From assembly GCA_001661515.1 (NCBI GenBank), contig LUVW01000015.1, forward strand, positions 637,499-701,498: a stretch of 64,000 nucleotides of DNA, read 5' to 3'. Below the pieces are notes generated by a model. The model was not told the DNA's origin. It worked only from the letters and a program-made list of their open reading frames with translations, and made no database searches. Of this stretch, positions 51,601 to 62,200 are shown piece after piece. The stretch comes from Capniomyces stellatus. Lineage: Eukaryota; Kickxellomycota; Harpellomycetes; Harpellales; Legeriomycetaceae. The position numbers were made by a program, and so were the translations under genes. Within the stretch, counting starts at the first letter, position 1. Every line of letters starts with the position of its first letter.

Positions 51601-52857
51601 TTGATTTCTTTTATGCACCTCTTGAAGTTCTTGCTCACTATAACCTCTCTGGGTCTGATTCTTGCCATGTGAACCGCCAGTTCGCTTATTGCCGATTTTG
51701 CTGTTAAAAAGTCGCCTGTTGTGATATCCACCCAAGCCAATCCAACAACGTCCGCCTTAGTGACCCGTGCTGACTTTTCCCTGTTTTCATTTACCGTTAT
51801 TGAGCTGAATTCATCAACTAAACTGTCCACTTCATTCTTGGGTTCTTGGTTCCCACTAGCTTCAAATTGTTTCCCAATTATACCAGTATTCAGCAGGTCT
51901 GCTTCACTTAGCTCGTAAACAGATAGCAAATATTGATGTCCATTGTCGTACTCGGACTCCTTGTTGGTAGTTTGAACATCAAAGTCATCTATCTCGCCAG
52001 CTTCATCACCCTCTTCGTCAGCCGCGTTCAGTTGAGTATTGCCCTCAGTCGCTACCTCATGGCTTGCTAGCATCCATGTACCGGGTGTGATTATGCGAGA
52101 AACTCTTCTAGTAAATGCAGGTCGGTCTTTTATTTTAAACTGGTTGCAAAGCGCAACTGACCTTCCAAATCTTACTACCAATATTTCTAAATATCTTTCA
52201 AGACTTCTAGCTGGAAATCCCGTAAACCTAACCGTCTCGCTTTTCCCGTATTTTTTGTTCACTACTTGAAGCCCCAGCAAGTTTCCTCCCACTTCGTCAG
52301 CTTGCTCATAGTACAACTAAACAAATATCGATTTCAGTTTATTTATCAAGCCTTTGCAATAAAAAATAAAGTGAATAAATCTTTTTTTCCTTTTGCAATT
52401 CTAAAATTAAATGTGCACATATATTAAAATATACAATTATCTTGTATTTTGGATTAGTTCTTTATTTATTTACTTCGTAAAAGTCGCCGACTCTGGTCAA
52501 TAGCACGCAGTATGGGTACTTTTTTCTGCTTTCTCTGACAATGCGCAACACCGTGCTGTTTGATTGCGGGGCTTTTATTTCAGGCATGTCCAAGTCGCTG
52601 TCGCCAATTATTCTATCTTCGATATCAACTGATTCAGTTGCTGCCGCTTTCGGAAGTTTGTTTCTATACAAATTGGTGCTCCAATGAAGGCTACGACAAA
52701 TCTGTGCTTTACTTTGGCCTGACTTTGTCTTTACCACTACTTTTGGGTTCGGGATAACGTGGCTACTTAACACTCTACCCAGATACGTACCATTATTTAA
52801 GGTATTGTTTCCTAGATTTACTTTTCCAATTTGATTAATAAAATTCGACCTTTTCAT
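48612..52857 (-). CDS. MSH1: Mitochondrial DNA mismatch repair protein MSH1, six exons
   Basis: Exons on the minus strand: 52857-52474, 52316-51002, 50895-50391, 50256-49932, 49767-49393, 49106-48612. All phases fit, giving 1132 residues. The N-terminus (MKRSNFINQIGKVN, no early acidic residues) fits a mitochondrial presequence. The mismatch-recognition motif GDFYE closes exon 1 (residues about 124-128), and ADEVGGNLLGLQV and FTGFPARSLERYLEILV follow. LAERLTSPSTSLEVIEPRLDLV starts the lever region. Walker A TGPNMGGKSTYLRQ lies near residues 926-934 and Walker B VIMDEVGRGTST near 1005. The C-terminus has HYHEITDL. MSH1 binds mismatches in mitochondrial DNA. An acidic insert (about residues 215-320) makes it longer than the roughly 950-residue yeast protein. 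MSH2/MSH6 were considered but the presequence and the block order favour MSH1. Confidence 0.88.
49178..49258. repeat. AGTGAT hexanucleotide repeat in MSH1 intron
   Basis: About 13.5 perfect copies lie inside the last intron (49107-49392). Confidence 0.95.
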
Positions 52858-53707
52858 CAATTTTAATTGTGCTCCTAATTCTAGCTCTAAAGAAAAATTT
52901 GTCAAAATGCACTGAATTTGAATTTGGATTTATTTTGTTTTTGCTGTGCTAAAGTTATCTTGGCTAGAGAAGAGCAATGTCGGTAGGTACAAGTGGCTGA
53001 TAAATAGCACTATCATAAAAACAAAATGTGATTCTATAATTGGAAGCAAGGTTATGGTCAAAACCAAAGTATCTATTTCGATTATTAAAAATAAACAGGA
53101 TGCTGGTGTTAAAAAAAAGTACTTGCAATTCAATTCCAAGCCATATTAGTCTATTAAACAGCAGCGAAACGAAACCATAACATAAACATAACTGAGCCGA
53201 TTTAACGAATCAGAGAAAAGCCGTGTATTTGTTGATCTGGTTAGTTTTAAATTAAAGGAAAGGTAAGAAATAAAAATGCAGGTGTTTTTATTGGCCATGA
53301 ACTTGGGTCCCTAAGTACGTAAATTAAAGTTGTAAATCAACAACGCCCAGTTCTGTCAGCATTAGCCATTTCCACAGCTCAACACAATCCATGTTGGTTT
53401 TTTATAAACAGCAACTATTATGGAAACTTTATATTCCAATTTACACAGCAACAGAAATATGCTCATGTATGTCAACCTTACCGACTCCGTACTCGAAGAA
53501 TCCAAGATAGACCAGACGGTAGTTATTTTGTACAACTACGCCATTGAAAATTGACAGACTTTTTTTTTAAAAAAAAAGAAAGGCAAAGTGCGTTGTGCAA
53601 GCAATATGTCAAAGCTAAGTCTTGAAAAAGCAAAAGTAAAAATAGCCAAAAGTCAGATTACTGGAATCACGACCAAGCAAAAAAAAAGCAAAATACTAGT
53701 AGCTTAA
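52858..53707. other. Intergenic region upstream of MSH1
   Basis: This region holds the MSH1 promoter on the minus strand and a possible small spliced gene on the + strand (53420-53706, listed separately). No other signal is seen. Confidence 0.5.
53420..53706 (+). CDS. Possible small spliced gene, unknown function
   Basis: An ATG at 53420 opens 44 codons (METLYSNLHSNRNMLMYVNL and so on). A donor GTAGTT after codon 37 and an acceptor near 53575 would join it in frame to a Lys-rich open stretch (NMSKLSLEKAKVKIAKSQITG) that stops at about 53704-53706, immediately next to the tRNA. This would give about 80 residues. The first part looks like real protein sequence (YVNLTDSVLEES), faintly like the start of roadblock/LAMTOR small subunits, but I cannot support that. 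It could equally be chance. Confidence 0.25.
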
Positions 53708-53790
53708 TAGTGGCTGTGGGGTTTGAACCCACGATCGACTCTGTCGAATGGAACTTAAGTCCACCGCCTTAACCACTCGGCCAAACCACT
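53708..53790 (-). tRNA. tRNA-Leu (anticodon UAA), no intron
   Basis: On the minus strand, 83 nt fold as a type II tRNA. A 7-bp acceptor (AGTGGTT with AGCCACT, one G-U) is followed by D-arm GCCGAGTGGTTAAGGC and anticodon stem-loop GTGGA-CTTAAGT-TCCAT with anticodon TAA at the loop centre. A long variable arm TCGAC-AGA-GTCGA and T-arm GTGGG-TTCAAAC-CCCAC follow, ending with discriminator A. Box A (TGGCCGAGTGG) and box B (GGTTCAAACCC) are intact. Type II with UAA means leucine, reading UUA codons. Confidence 0.95.
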
Positions 53791-55326
53791 CGCTGAAAAT
53801 CAATAATTCGCTATGTAAAAGAAAATTTAAGCGGAACTCGATCTAGAGTAAGTTGACTATAAAATCTTGAGCGGATGCGTTGTTTAGTGCTAGACGAGAA
53901 AAGTGTACTTTATTTGTTAGGAATTTATACGAGTTGGCGAGACAAGAACGGGGGGGGGGGGATGTGAGCTGGAAATGTTGTTGTAAAGCAAATTGTAGTA
54001 ATAAAGTTTAGTTGTTTTGAACTCGGGAGCGGGATCATATTTGTTTAAATTTTTGGTGGTTGAAAATAACTAATTGGAGGTTAACGAAGAATTGAGAAGT
54101 AAACATTCACGCTCAATAGACTTGGTTAAAGGTAAAAAACAGATTCTACATCAATTATTAAATTGGATGTGAAATGCAAAATGTAAACAAAGGCTAAATT
54201 GACTTACTTTTACTATTCTGTTTTTTTATTATTAGATGGACTAATGTTTTTGGATAAAGAAACGAGGTGAGGGATATTATTGGTGTGTTTGTAAAACTGA
54301 ATTTTAGCGAGCTTTGTAATGAACAGGTGAACTGAATTGGCCAGAAAAATATGATTATATAAATCAAATAACGTCTGTAGACTCATTGGATAAAGCAGCA
54401 ACTAATAAATAGTAACTCAATTCGACAAAAGTAAGCTCAAGAAGAATCAAAATCAAAAAGAACACAAGCATTTCAAGATTCTACGAATGGGCGGCCAATA
54501 TACGCTATATTTTAAATTTTTTTTTTTAGTCAAAAAAATTAACTGAAAGGATTTGTAATGAAAGGAAAAAAAAATGGCTGCAACATCAAAGTGCAAACAA
54601 GAGAAGAAAACCAAACACATACATCAAGAAAAAAAATAAACTGTGAAATATAATCTTTGATAAAGTTGAAGGTCGTTGAACACGGTTGAAATAAAGACTC
54701 TCTTGCTTTACATTTGCTTTACACTTGCTCCAGGATTGTAGCTAAAAGGAAAAACTCCATAAGAGTTGGCGTACGGAATTAGAAGAGCGATACCGAGAGC
54801 AAAAGTGTTGTATATAGAGAATAGATTTATATACCAATAGGTACAAGCCAAATAAACAAAGTGAGTAATATATAGCAACCAGAGCAAAGTAAATGAGGGG
54901 AGCCTTTGACAAGTATCAATTCAATATAGAGTAATTCAGAATCGGAAGAGTTTCATTTTTCTTGCTTTAATTCCACACTCGTTATAATAAATTCCATAAA
55001 TTGGAACACCAAAAGAGCTGAAAAGGATAAACCGCATGGAAAGGACTGAACGATAAACCGAAATCTGAGAAATCAAAGGCTAAAAGTCAAAAATAAAGTC
55101 AATAAATAAAGCCCAACTTGATCCAGTTTTATTGAGACGTAGAATTGAAAGCTTGGAGTAAATTTGAGTAGGCAGAATTGTAAAAAAAAGAAAAAAAGAA
55201 AATTTAAAAGGAGGAAATGAGTATTTTTGGTTGATACTGTATCACTAAATCAAACATAAAGACAAAAGGTAAAAGAAGCAAAACGGAACGAAAAAGTGGA
55301 AACAGTTTGGCGATTAAGTAATAAGG
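53791..55326. other. Intergenic region upstream of SEN1
   Basis: AT-rich and A/G-rich on the + strand, especially from 55080 to 55320. A run of 12 G lies at 53950-53961. No gene is seen. Confidence 0.5.
53950..53961. repeat. Run of 12 G
   Basis: An uninterrupted poly-G tract in AT-rich intergenic DNA, 160 bp upstream of the tRNA-Leu gene. Confidence 0.95.
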
Positions 55327-58300
55327 ATGGTTTTGGAAGGAACAGGTAATAAAATAAACAGTACCTATAATAAAGGAGTTGGAAGTAAAGTATCCGACCA
55401 ATTAAAAGAAGGAAATAAAAAAGCGAGAAGGGCAGTATTGAATCTAAAATACAAATGTAAATGTGAACCATATAGCACCGACTTTGGAAAGGGTACTTGA
55501 GCTACTGGAATTGAAGAAAAAGAATGAGTATGACGAGCAAATAGCAAATGAGTTTTACCTCAAAACACGAGAGTACTTGATGCAAGAGAATGTGAGCTGT
55601 TGGTGGTGCAATGTGGAGACGGTGGGACTGAGTATAGAGATGCTGCATGTGTTTAGTTTTGGGCAAGAAGAGATTATAGTTGAATTCAAGAGAAAAATGG
55701 AGCACGTATTACTTCAATGTTCAGGCTGCACAGTGGCGTATCAGGAATCGAAAACGCAATTAAGGACCAGGTAAAGCAAGAAAAACAATAATATAAAAAA
55801 TAAGGGATAATAGGGAGGAAAATTGAGGGTATTCAGGGATTGAATGTGTAAATAATGATGGTAGGTATAACGAAATATATGAGGAAAACACGGTAGTAGA
55901 GTTTTTTAAAGAGCTGGACAGGTGGGATGCAGAAAGGTTGGAGAGGCTATTGGGGGAGGGGAGTGGAGATATGTCGGGAAAAGTGTTGACATCGATGTAC
56001 GAGTCGTTGTTGTCAGTGGGGCTAATTATACGGCATAGGGGAGTGTACGAAAGGTTGGTGAGCAAGTTGGAAGAGATGTTTCGAAACAAGAAAAGCCCGC
56101 GAATGGGCAACCGAGTGTTGTTTGGGCTGATACCGATATCGGTGGGGAAAAACGATCTGTGTAGGAGGTGGGCGAGACGAACAATGGTGCAGAGTAAGAC
56201 GATGTATGAGGAGGGGGAGTATGGCGGGGGGATATACTACATGATGAAGGAGATAACGAAGGTGCTGGTGGGGGAGGGAGGTGGGGAAAGTGTGATAAAG
56301 TACGAGGAGGGAGTGGGGCTGAGGCTAGAGTCGGAAATAGACCTTGAGGATTTGGAGGAAGCAAGTAGTGGGATGGAGATGGGAAGGAGGGCAAAGGCAA
56401 AGGTGGAAGAGAGCGAGTATGAGATAGAGGTAAGCAGAGAGACGCTGTGGAACGGGCTAAGGGTGATGCTGAGTAAGATGGGGGAAGCGGTGATAGATAG
56501 GATAAAGGGAGATTTTCCCGAGTTGTTTGTGGGGATCTGCAGGGGGCTGCTAAGAGAGCAGGAGGAGTTTGGAGAGGTGTTGATGAACTTTGAGTGGGCG
56601 TTGAGGAAAATGGAGAGCAAGAAGATATGGGAATTGGTGGCGAAGAGGATGCGAATTGGGGTGAACGATCTGAGCCTGACGATTATGGTGAACAAGCACA
56701 CACGAGACATGCTGGCGGGAGAGGAGCGAGCGAATGAGGAGCGGTTGAAGATTCCAGAGAAGAGCGAGGAGAGGAGCTTGGTGAGGAGCAGTAGGAAGCT
56801 GAAAAACGTGATTGGGTGGATGTTGCCATTTGTGCAGAGTATTTTGCAGAACGAAGAGCTGAGGACGAGTAGGCAAGACCTGGTAGCGATAATTGGGCTG
56901 GTGAGTCTGGTGGAAGCAGAGTGGAAGAACAGGGCGAACTCGGGGTCAAACCGGGCGATTTTGGCGTATGCAATGATAGAGATTGTGGAGAGCGTGTACA
57001 GCAAATCGGCGGAACAGAAGAACTATGAAATGATGAATCTGCTTGAAAGCAAGCTGGTGGAAATAGGACACGTGGCAATGGGACAGTCGGACCTGAGCAT
57101 ATGCGAGGCGGTAGTGATGCAGGCGGAGCGGATGATGGACACGGTGCTTGCAACGGACCTCAACGTGATACTTGACTTTAGCAGTGGGACTGGGAGGCGG
57201 GAGGCGGAGGCGGGGACAGAGGATGTGATGGAGATGATGCTATCAAGAGAGGTGTGGAAGGTGGTGGTTGAGAGGCCAACAAACGTTGAGCTGGTGAAAC
57301 ACACGTTGTCGGCAGTGTCGTATCTGTACATGATGGATGTGGAAGAAGGGATGGGGGTGGGGGTGGGGAGAGTTGGGAGATGGAGGCTGGGGGAGTTTAG
57401 GGAGAGTTTGGTTGAGAGGGTGGTGGGGTACATTGAGTGTATAGGGAGGTCGTTGGGGCAGAACAGCTATGAGGAGTCGAAGCTGTTTGAGCAGTCGATA
57501 ATCCAGTCGATATTCAGGTTTCTGTTTGGCACAGAGGACAGAATCGCAGGGTCGGTGGTAGGAAACATGGTGGCTGGCAGCAGAGATGTAGCGGAGGCTA
57601 GCCGGGAGCTGGCCAGAAAACATGGGAGGGAAGGGCTGGAAATCTTGTCGAAAACAGTTGGCGAGTGGGTCAAGTTGGCGGGAAATAACCTGCCAATGAA
57701 GGGTAGTTTGCTGAATGTTGGGGTGTTTGTAGGCGGGTTTATTAAGGGTCTGCCGAGCTATGAAAGTTTGGCTAGAGGCGATGGTAGTGTTGGTGCCGAG
57801 AGCAAAAAGGTAGTTGATGCAAGCGTTGATAGAAAAGAGGATGTGAAGGAAGGGATGGCGGAGGGGGGTTTGGGCCAAGTGGTTGATGTTGCAAGCTGTG
57901 TGGCTGAACTTTACAGTTTTATTGAGTTTGGACTGGACAGAATAAACCGGAGTTTGAGCTGGGAGGTGTACAGCGAGTACTTTGAGGCAGGCTCAAGCCA
58001 AGTGATACTGGCTGTTCTTGGTCTTTTGATGGAGTATGCAAAGCCGGATTTGAGCCAGTCGGTTGGGATTCTGAACAAGCTGGTGAGGCTGGGGACTCGG
58101 TACCCGAACGTAATTGGGGTGCACAAGGACCCGGGCGTGATGTTGGAAACGACAATAGCGCTAATAGGCCACATTTCGACGTTGGAGCAGCTGCAGCAGC
58201 TAGATAGTTTGGATCAGGTGCAAGAGGGACTGCGTTTGGACGTGGTTAGTCTACGGAGGTTTGAGCAGAGTTTGTTGTCAAAGATGAGCGATACAGTCAA

Positions 58301-59171
58301 CCAGGTGCAGGTAATAGTTAGGCAGATCGAGAGTGTGTTTGCAAGGAGCTGCAGAGAACTGCAGAGTGGGACGGCTGAAGGGTACGATGACTGGGCAAAG
58401 AACAGGTTTGATGATTCAGGAGTAAACATACACTCGAATTCAAATGCAAATACAAATTCAAATTCAAACTTGAACTCTGACGCTCTTGATGGAAACGAGT
58501 ACCTTGACGAATTAGATGAGGATGAGCTACTGAGTGTTCTAGATACTTTGAATTTACAGAATCAGTTTGGAGCACAAATGGTCCAGGAAAGCCAGAACTA
58601 TGGTAAAGAAATAATAGACGAAAGAATAGATGAAAGAATAGAAGGAAAAGCTGATGAAGGGGAAGAAAAGATTGTAAAGTATATAAACGCATACAAAACC
58701 ACAACAGCGACCAGAGGGATGAGTGTAGAGATAAAGAGGCCAAAGAATCCAGTTAGTTTGTCAAGCTGGATTTCATCAGGGTCAATTGAAGGGAAGGAGA
58801 GGCGGACAAAGGAGGCAGCCAGCAGCAAGCCAAAACAAAAGAAACTAACAACAATGTTCAGCTCAAAGCCATCAGTGATAGAAACGTGTTTAAAGACGTT
58901 TGAACACAAGATCAAGAAGAGCCAAGAAGAAAAGGTGGTGCGGAAGGTGGAAGCAGCGCCCAGGTCATTGGGGTTGCATGGGAGGACAAACGATAGAGTT
59001 GGAGATAGAAGAGCCAAGAGTTTTGTTGGGTTGTTTGATTTTGATTCAGGATTTGGAGACAACGTAACGACTTTTTCGCGTGACGAGTTGAAGGTCAATA
59101 TGGTGTCTGAAAGAGCGTTGGTGAATGAAGCAGGCAATGGATATTCAGATAGCGAAAGTAGTGACAGTAGC

Positions 59172-59215
<44 letters not shown>

Positions 59216-62200
59216 CAGCAGTAGCAGCGATAGTAGTAGTGAAAGCGATGGTGATAGTAGTGATGGTGATAGTAATGTAAATAGCGAGGTTAAAAATAAG
59301 AGTAAAAGTAAAAGTAAAAGTAAAAGTAAAAGCGAGATTGAAGTTGAGGTTGAGGTTAAAGTTGAAAAGAAGGAAGAAGAGGAAAAAACAACAATTGAAA
59401 TCGATTCAACTGATGAAGAGGAAAAAGAAACTATAATCAAAAAAGAAAAGAGAAAAGAAAGGAAAGAAAAGAGAGAAAAAAAGGAAAAGAAAAAGGAAAA
59501 GAAAAAGGAAAAGGAAAAGAAGAAAAGGGGGTTAGATGCGTTGATAGAGCCTAGTAACGTTGGAAGTATAAACAAGGTAGAAGTAGGGAAAAAAAGAGCA
59601 ATAGAGTTTATAGATTACAAGTTCCAAGAGGGTAAAAGAACGGTACAGACAGGGGTCGGGATAGGAATGGGAATGGGGTTGATAAGACCAATGTCAAAAC
59701 TGTCACAGGTTCAGATAAAGCAAAAGGAGGAGGAACTGATGGCAAAGAGGCTGAATCCGTCATTAAAGGACCTGCACTTGCAGATATTGAGGTGGGAGCT
59801 TGAAGACGAGTCAAGGGCGCCTAGAGAGGTGCAGAAAAAGCTGAGAAAAGTTCCAGCGACGTTCCGGACGGTGGACGAGTACGTGGCGGTATTTGAGCCG
59901 TTGCTGGTGATGGAATGTTGGGCGCAGTTACAGCGGGCGATTGAGGAGACGGCAGGGTTTGATACGGTGAATACAGTTGTAAAATCACGAGTGTCGGTGG
60001 ACAAATTTTCGGATGTGACGGTGGAAATGGATGCATCGGATGCGTCGCAGTGGGCTGAACAGGACCTGGTTCTGTTTATTTCGGCAAAGGGGGATGGGGA
60101 GGGCAAGAGTGGAGGTGGAGGTGGGCGGGGGAGAGATCGAGATAGAGGGGGAGTGTATACAAACAGGGAGAGGTTTAGCAACAGAACAACTTTTTTGGCA
60201 AAAGTATCGGGAATTAACTACAGGCAGTCAAAGGCACAAGTCACGGCGAGAGCGTTGTTTGACCGGCCAGGAAACCAGTCAGGGGCAGCAATGCTGATGG
60301 CGTCGCTGTACACAAACTCAAAATGGGAAAGTCTGAAGCTGATGCCGCTAGTCCCGATCCACCGCGAGTACTCGGCACTGATGTCGTTGCGGTACCTGCC
60401 AGCCAACCTGCAAAGCGACATTCTTGAGCCAAAGCTGGACCAGGTCGGCAGCAGAGCGACCAGTGCAACCAGACTGCAGCGCTACATGCAGCGATACAAG
60501 GTGAACGAACCACAGGCACAGGCAATAGACGCGGTGTTGGAGCGAGACGGGTTCACGCTGATCCAGGGTCCACCAGGTACGGGAAAGACGCGTACGATTT
60601 TGGCGATGATTTCGCTGCTTCTCAACAAGTCTGCGGACAGGGAAAACGGGGGGAAACTGCTGGTGTGTGCGCCTAGTAATGCGGCTGTGGACGAGATTGT
60701 ACAGCGGCTGAAAATGGGCGTGATTGACTCCAGGGGAAACGTGACTGTGCCACGGATGGTACGTGTTGGACAAAGCGACTCGATCAACAGTTCAGTGCGC
60801 GACGTGACGCTGGATGAGCTGGTGGAGGAGGAGTTGAAGAACACAGTTAAGCTGAAGTCTTCCCACCGCGATGCAGGTGACGATAGCAGCGGATTTGTGG
60901 CGGCACAGATGCAGTACAGCCAGTGTACGGCAAGGCAAAAGGAGCTGGAGAAGAACATGGAGTCGGTTGACACGGAGCGCAGCAGGCTGAGGCTGGTGGA
61001 ACTGGAGGCGATCAAGAACGGCGACATCAAGCAGAGTTCAGACCTCAACGCACGAATTTCGGTTCTAACGCGGGCAAAAAACACGGTGTACAAGCAGATC
61101 AACGAGACCAAGAATCAAATCAATATTTCGCGTAGAGGCGTTGAAGGCGCTAAGCGGAAAATGCGTATTGCTATTATGGAACGCGCCCAGGTGATTCTGT
61201 GCACGTTGAGTGGTAGTGGTCACGAGAGTCTGGCAACGTTATCGAACAAGTTCCAAACTGTGATTATTGACGAGGCGGCCCAGTCGGTTGAACTGAGTCT
61301 TTTGATTCCAATGAAGTACGGTCCGAAAAAGTGTGTTTTGGTTGGCGATCCCAATCAACTGCCGCCAACCGTAATCTCGCAGCTGGCTACTGAGTATGGG
61401 TACGAGCAGAGCCTGTTTGTGCGCATGATGGGCAGCAAAACCGTGTTCAACAAGGTGCTTCTGCTCAGTATCCAGTACAGAATGCACCCTGAAATCAGCC
61501 ATTTCCCAAGCTCAATGTTCTACAACGGCCAGCTCAAGGACGGTCCTGGACTTGCCCTTAAGAAACAAGCGAGCTGGCACAGCAGCCACGTGTTCAAGCC
61601 CTTTAACTTTTTCAACGTCGATGGTGTTGAGAAAATGGGCCGCAACCACTCGCTCTTTAACATGAACGAGGCCCGGTTCACAGTTTTACTCGTGAAATGT
61701 TTGGTTTCCCAGTACAGAAACGAACCATTTTTTGGGAAAATCGGGATAATCACGCCTTACAAACAGCAGCTTTACCAGCTCAAACTTCTGTTCAAGCAAA
61801 TGTTTGGCCGCGACATGGCCAACGCCATAGACTTCAACACCGTCGACGGGTTCCAGGGTCAAGAAAAGGACATTATTGTTTTTAGTTGCGTCCGCTCAAA
61901 CTCTGACGGAAATATCGGGTTTTTGGCTGACACCAGACGCATGAACGTCGCTTTAACAAGAGCTAAAAAGTCTCTCTTTGTCATTGGAAACCTCTATGCC
62001 CTCAATAACAGCGTTGGTGTTTGGAACAATCTCGTTCGCCACTGCAAGTCCAACAACTGCATCATCGATTACCCTACCTCCCCCAGACCTTTCCCTGGCT
62101 CTTCCAGGTCTACCGGAAACTCGACCGATTTCCTGTCGCTTTGCGAGGCTGAAGTCTACCAAAAATCCAACTCCAATCTTGACATCGACAGTGAAAATGA

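Noticed and set aside
55760..57878. Several long open frames on the minus strand (Ser/Pro/Leu-rich)
   Set aside because: They are antisense to the G/A-rich SEN1 coding sequence; lack of minus-strand stops is a by-product of its codon use.
58598..59575. 325-codon minus-strand frame rich in Leu and Ser
   Set aside because: Antisense to the SEN1 poly-Ser and Lys/Glu tracts, with no domain or plausible start context.
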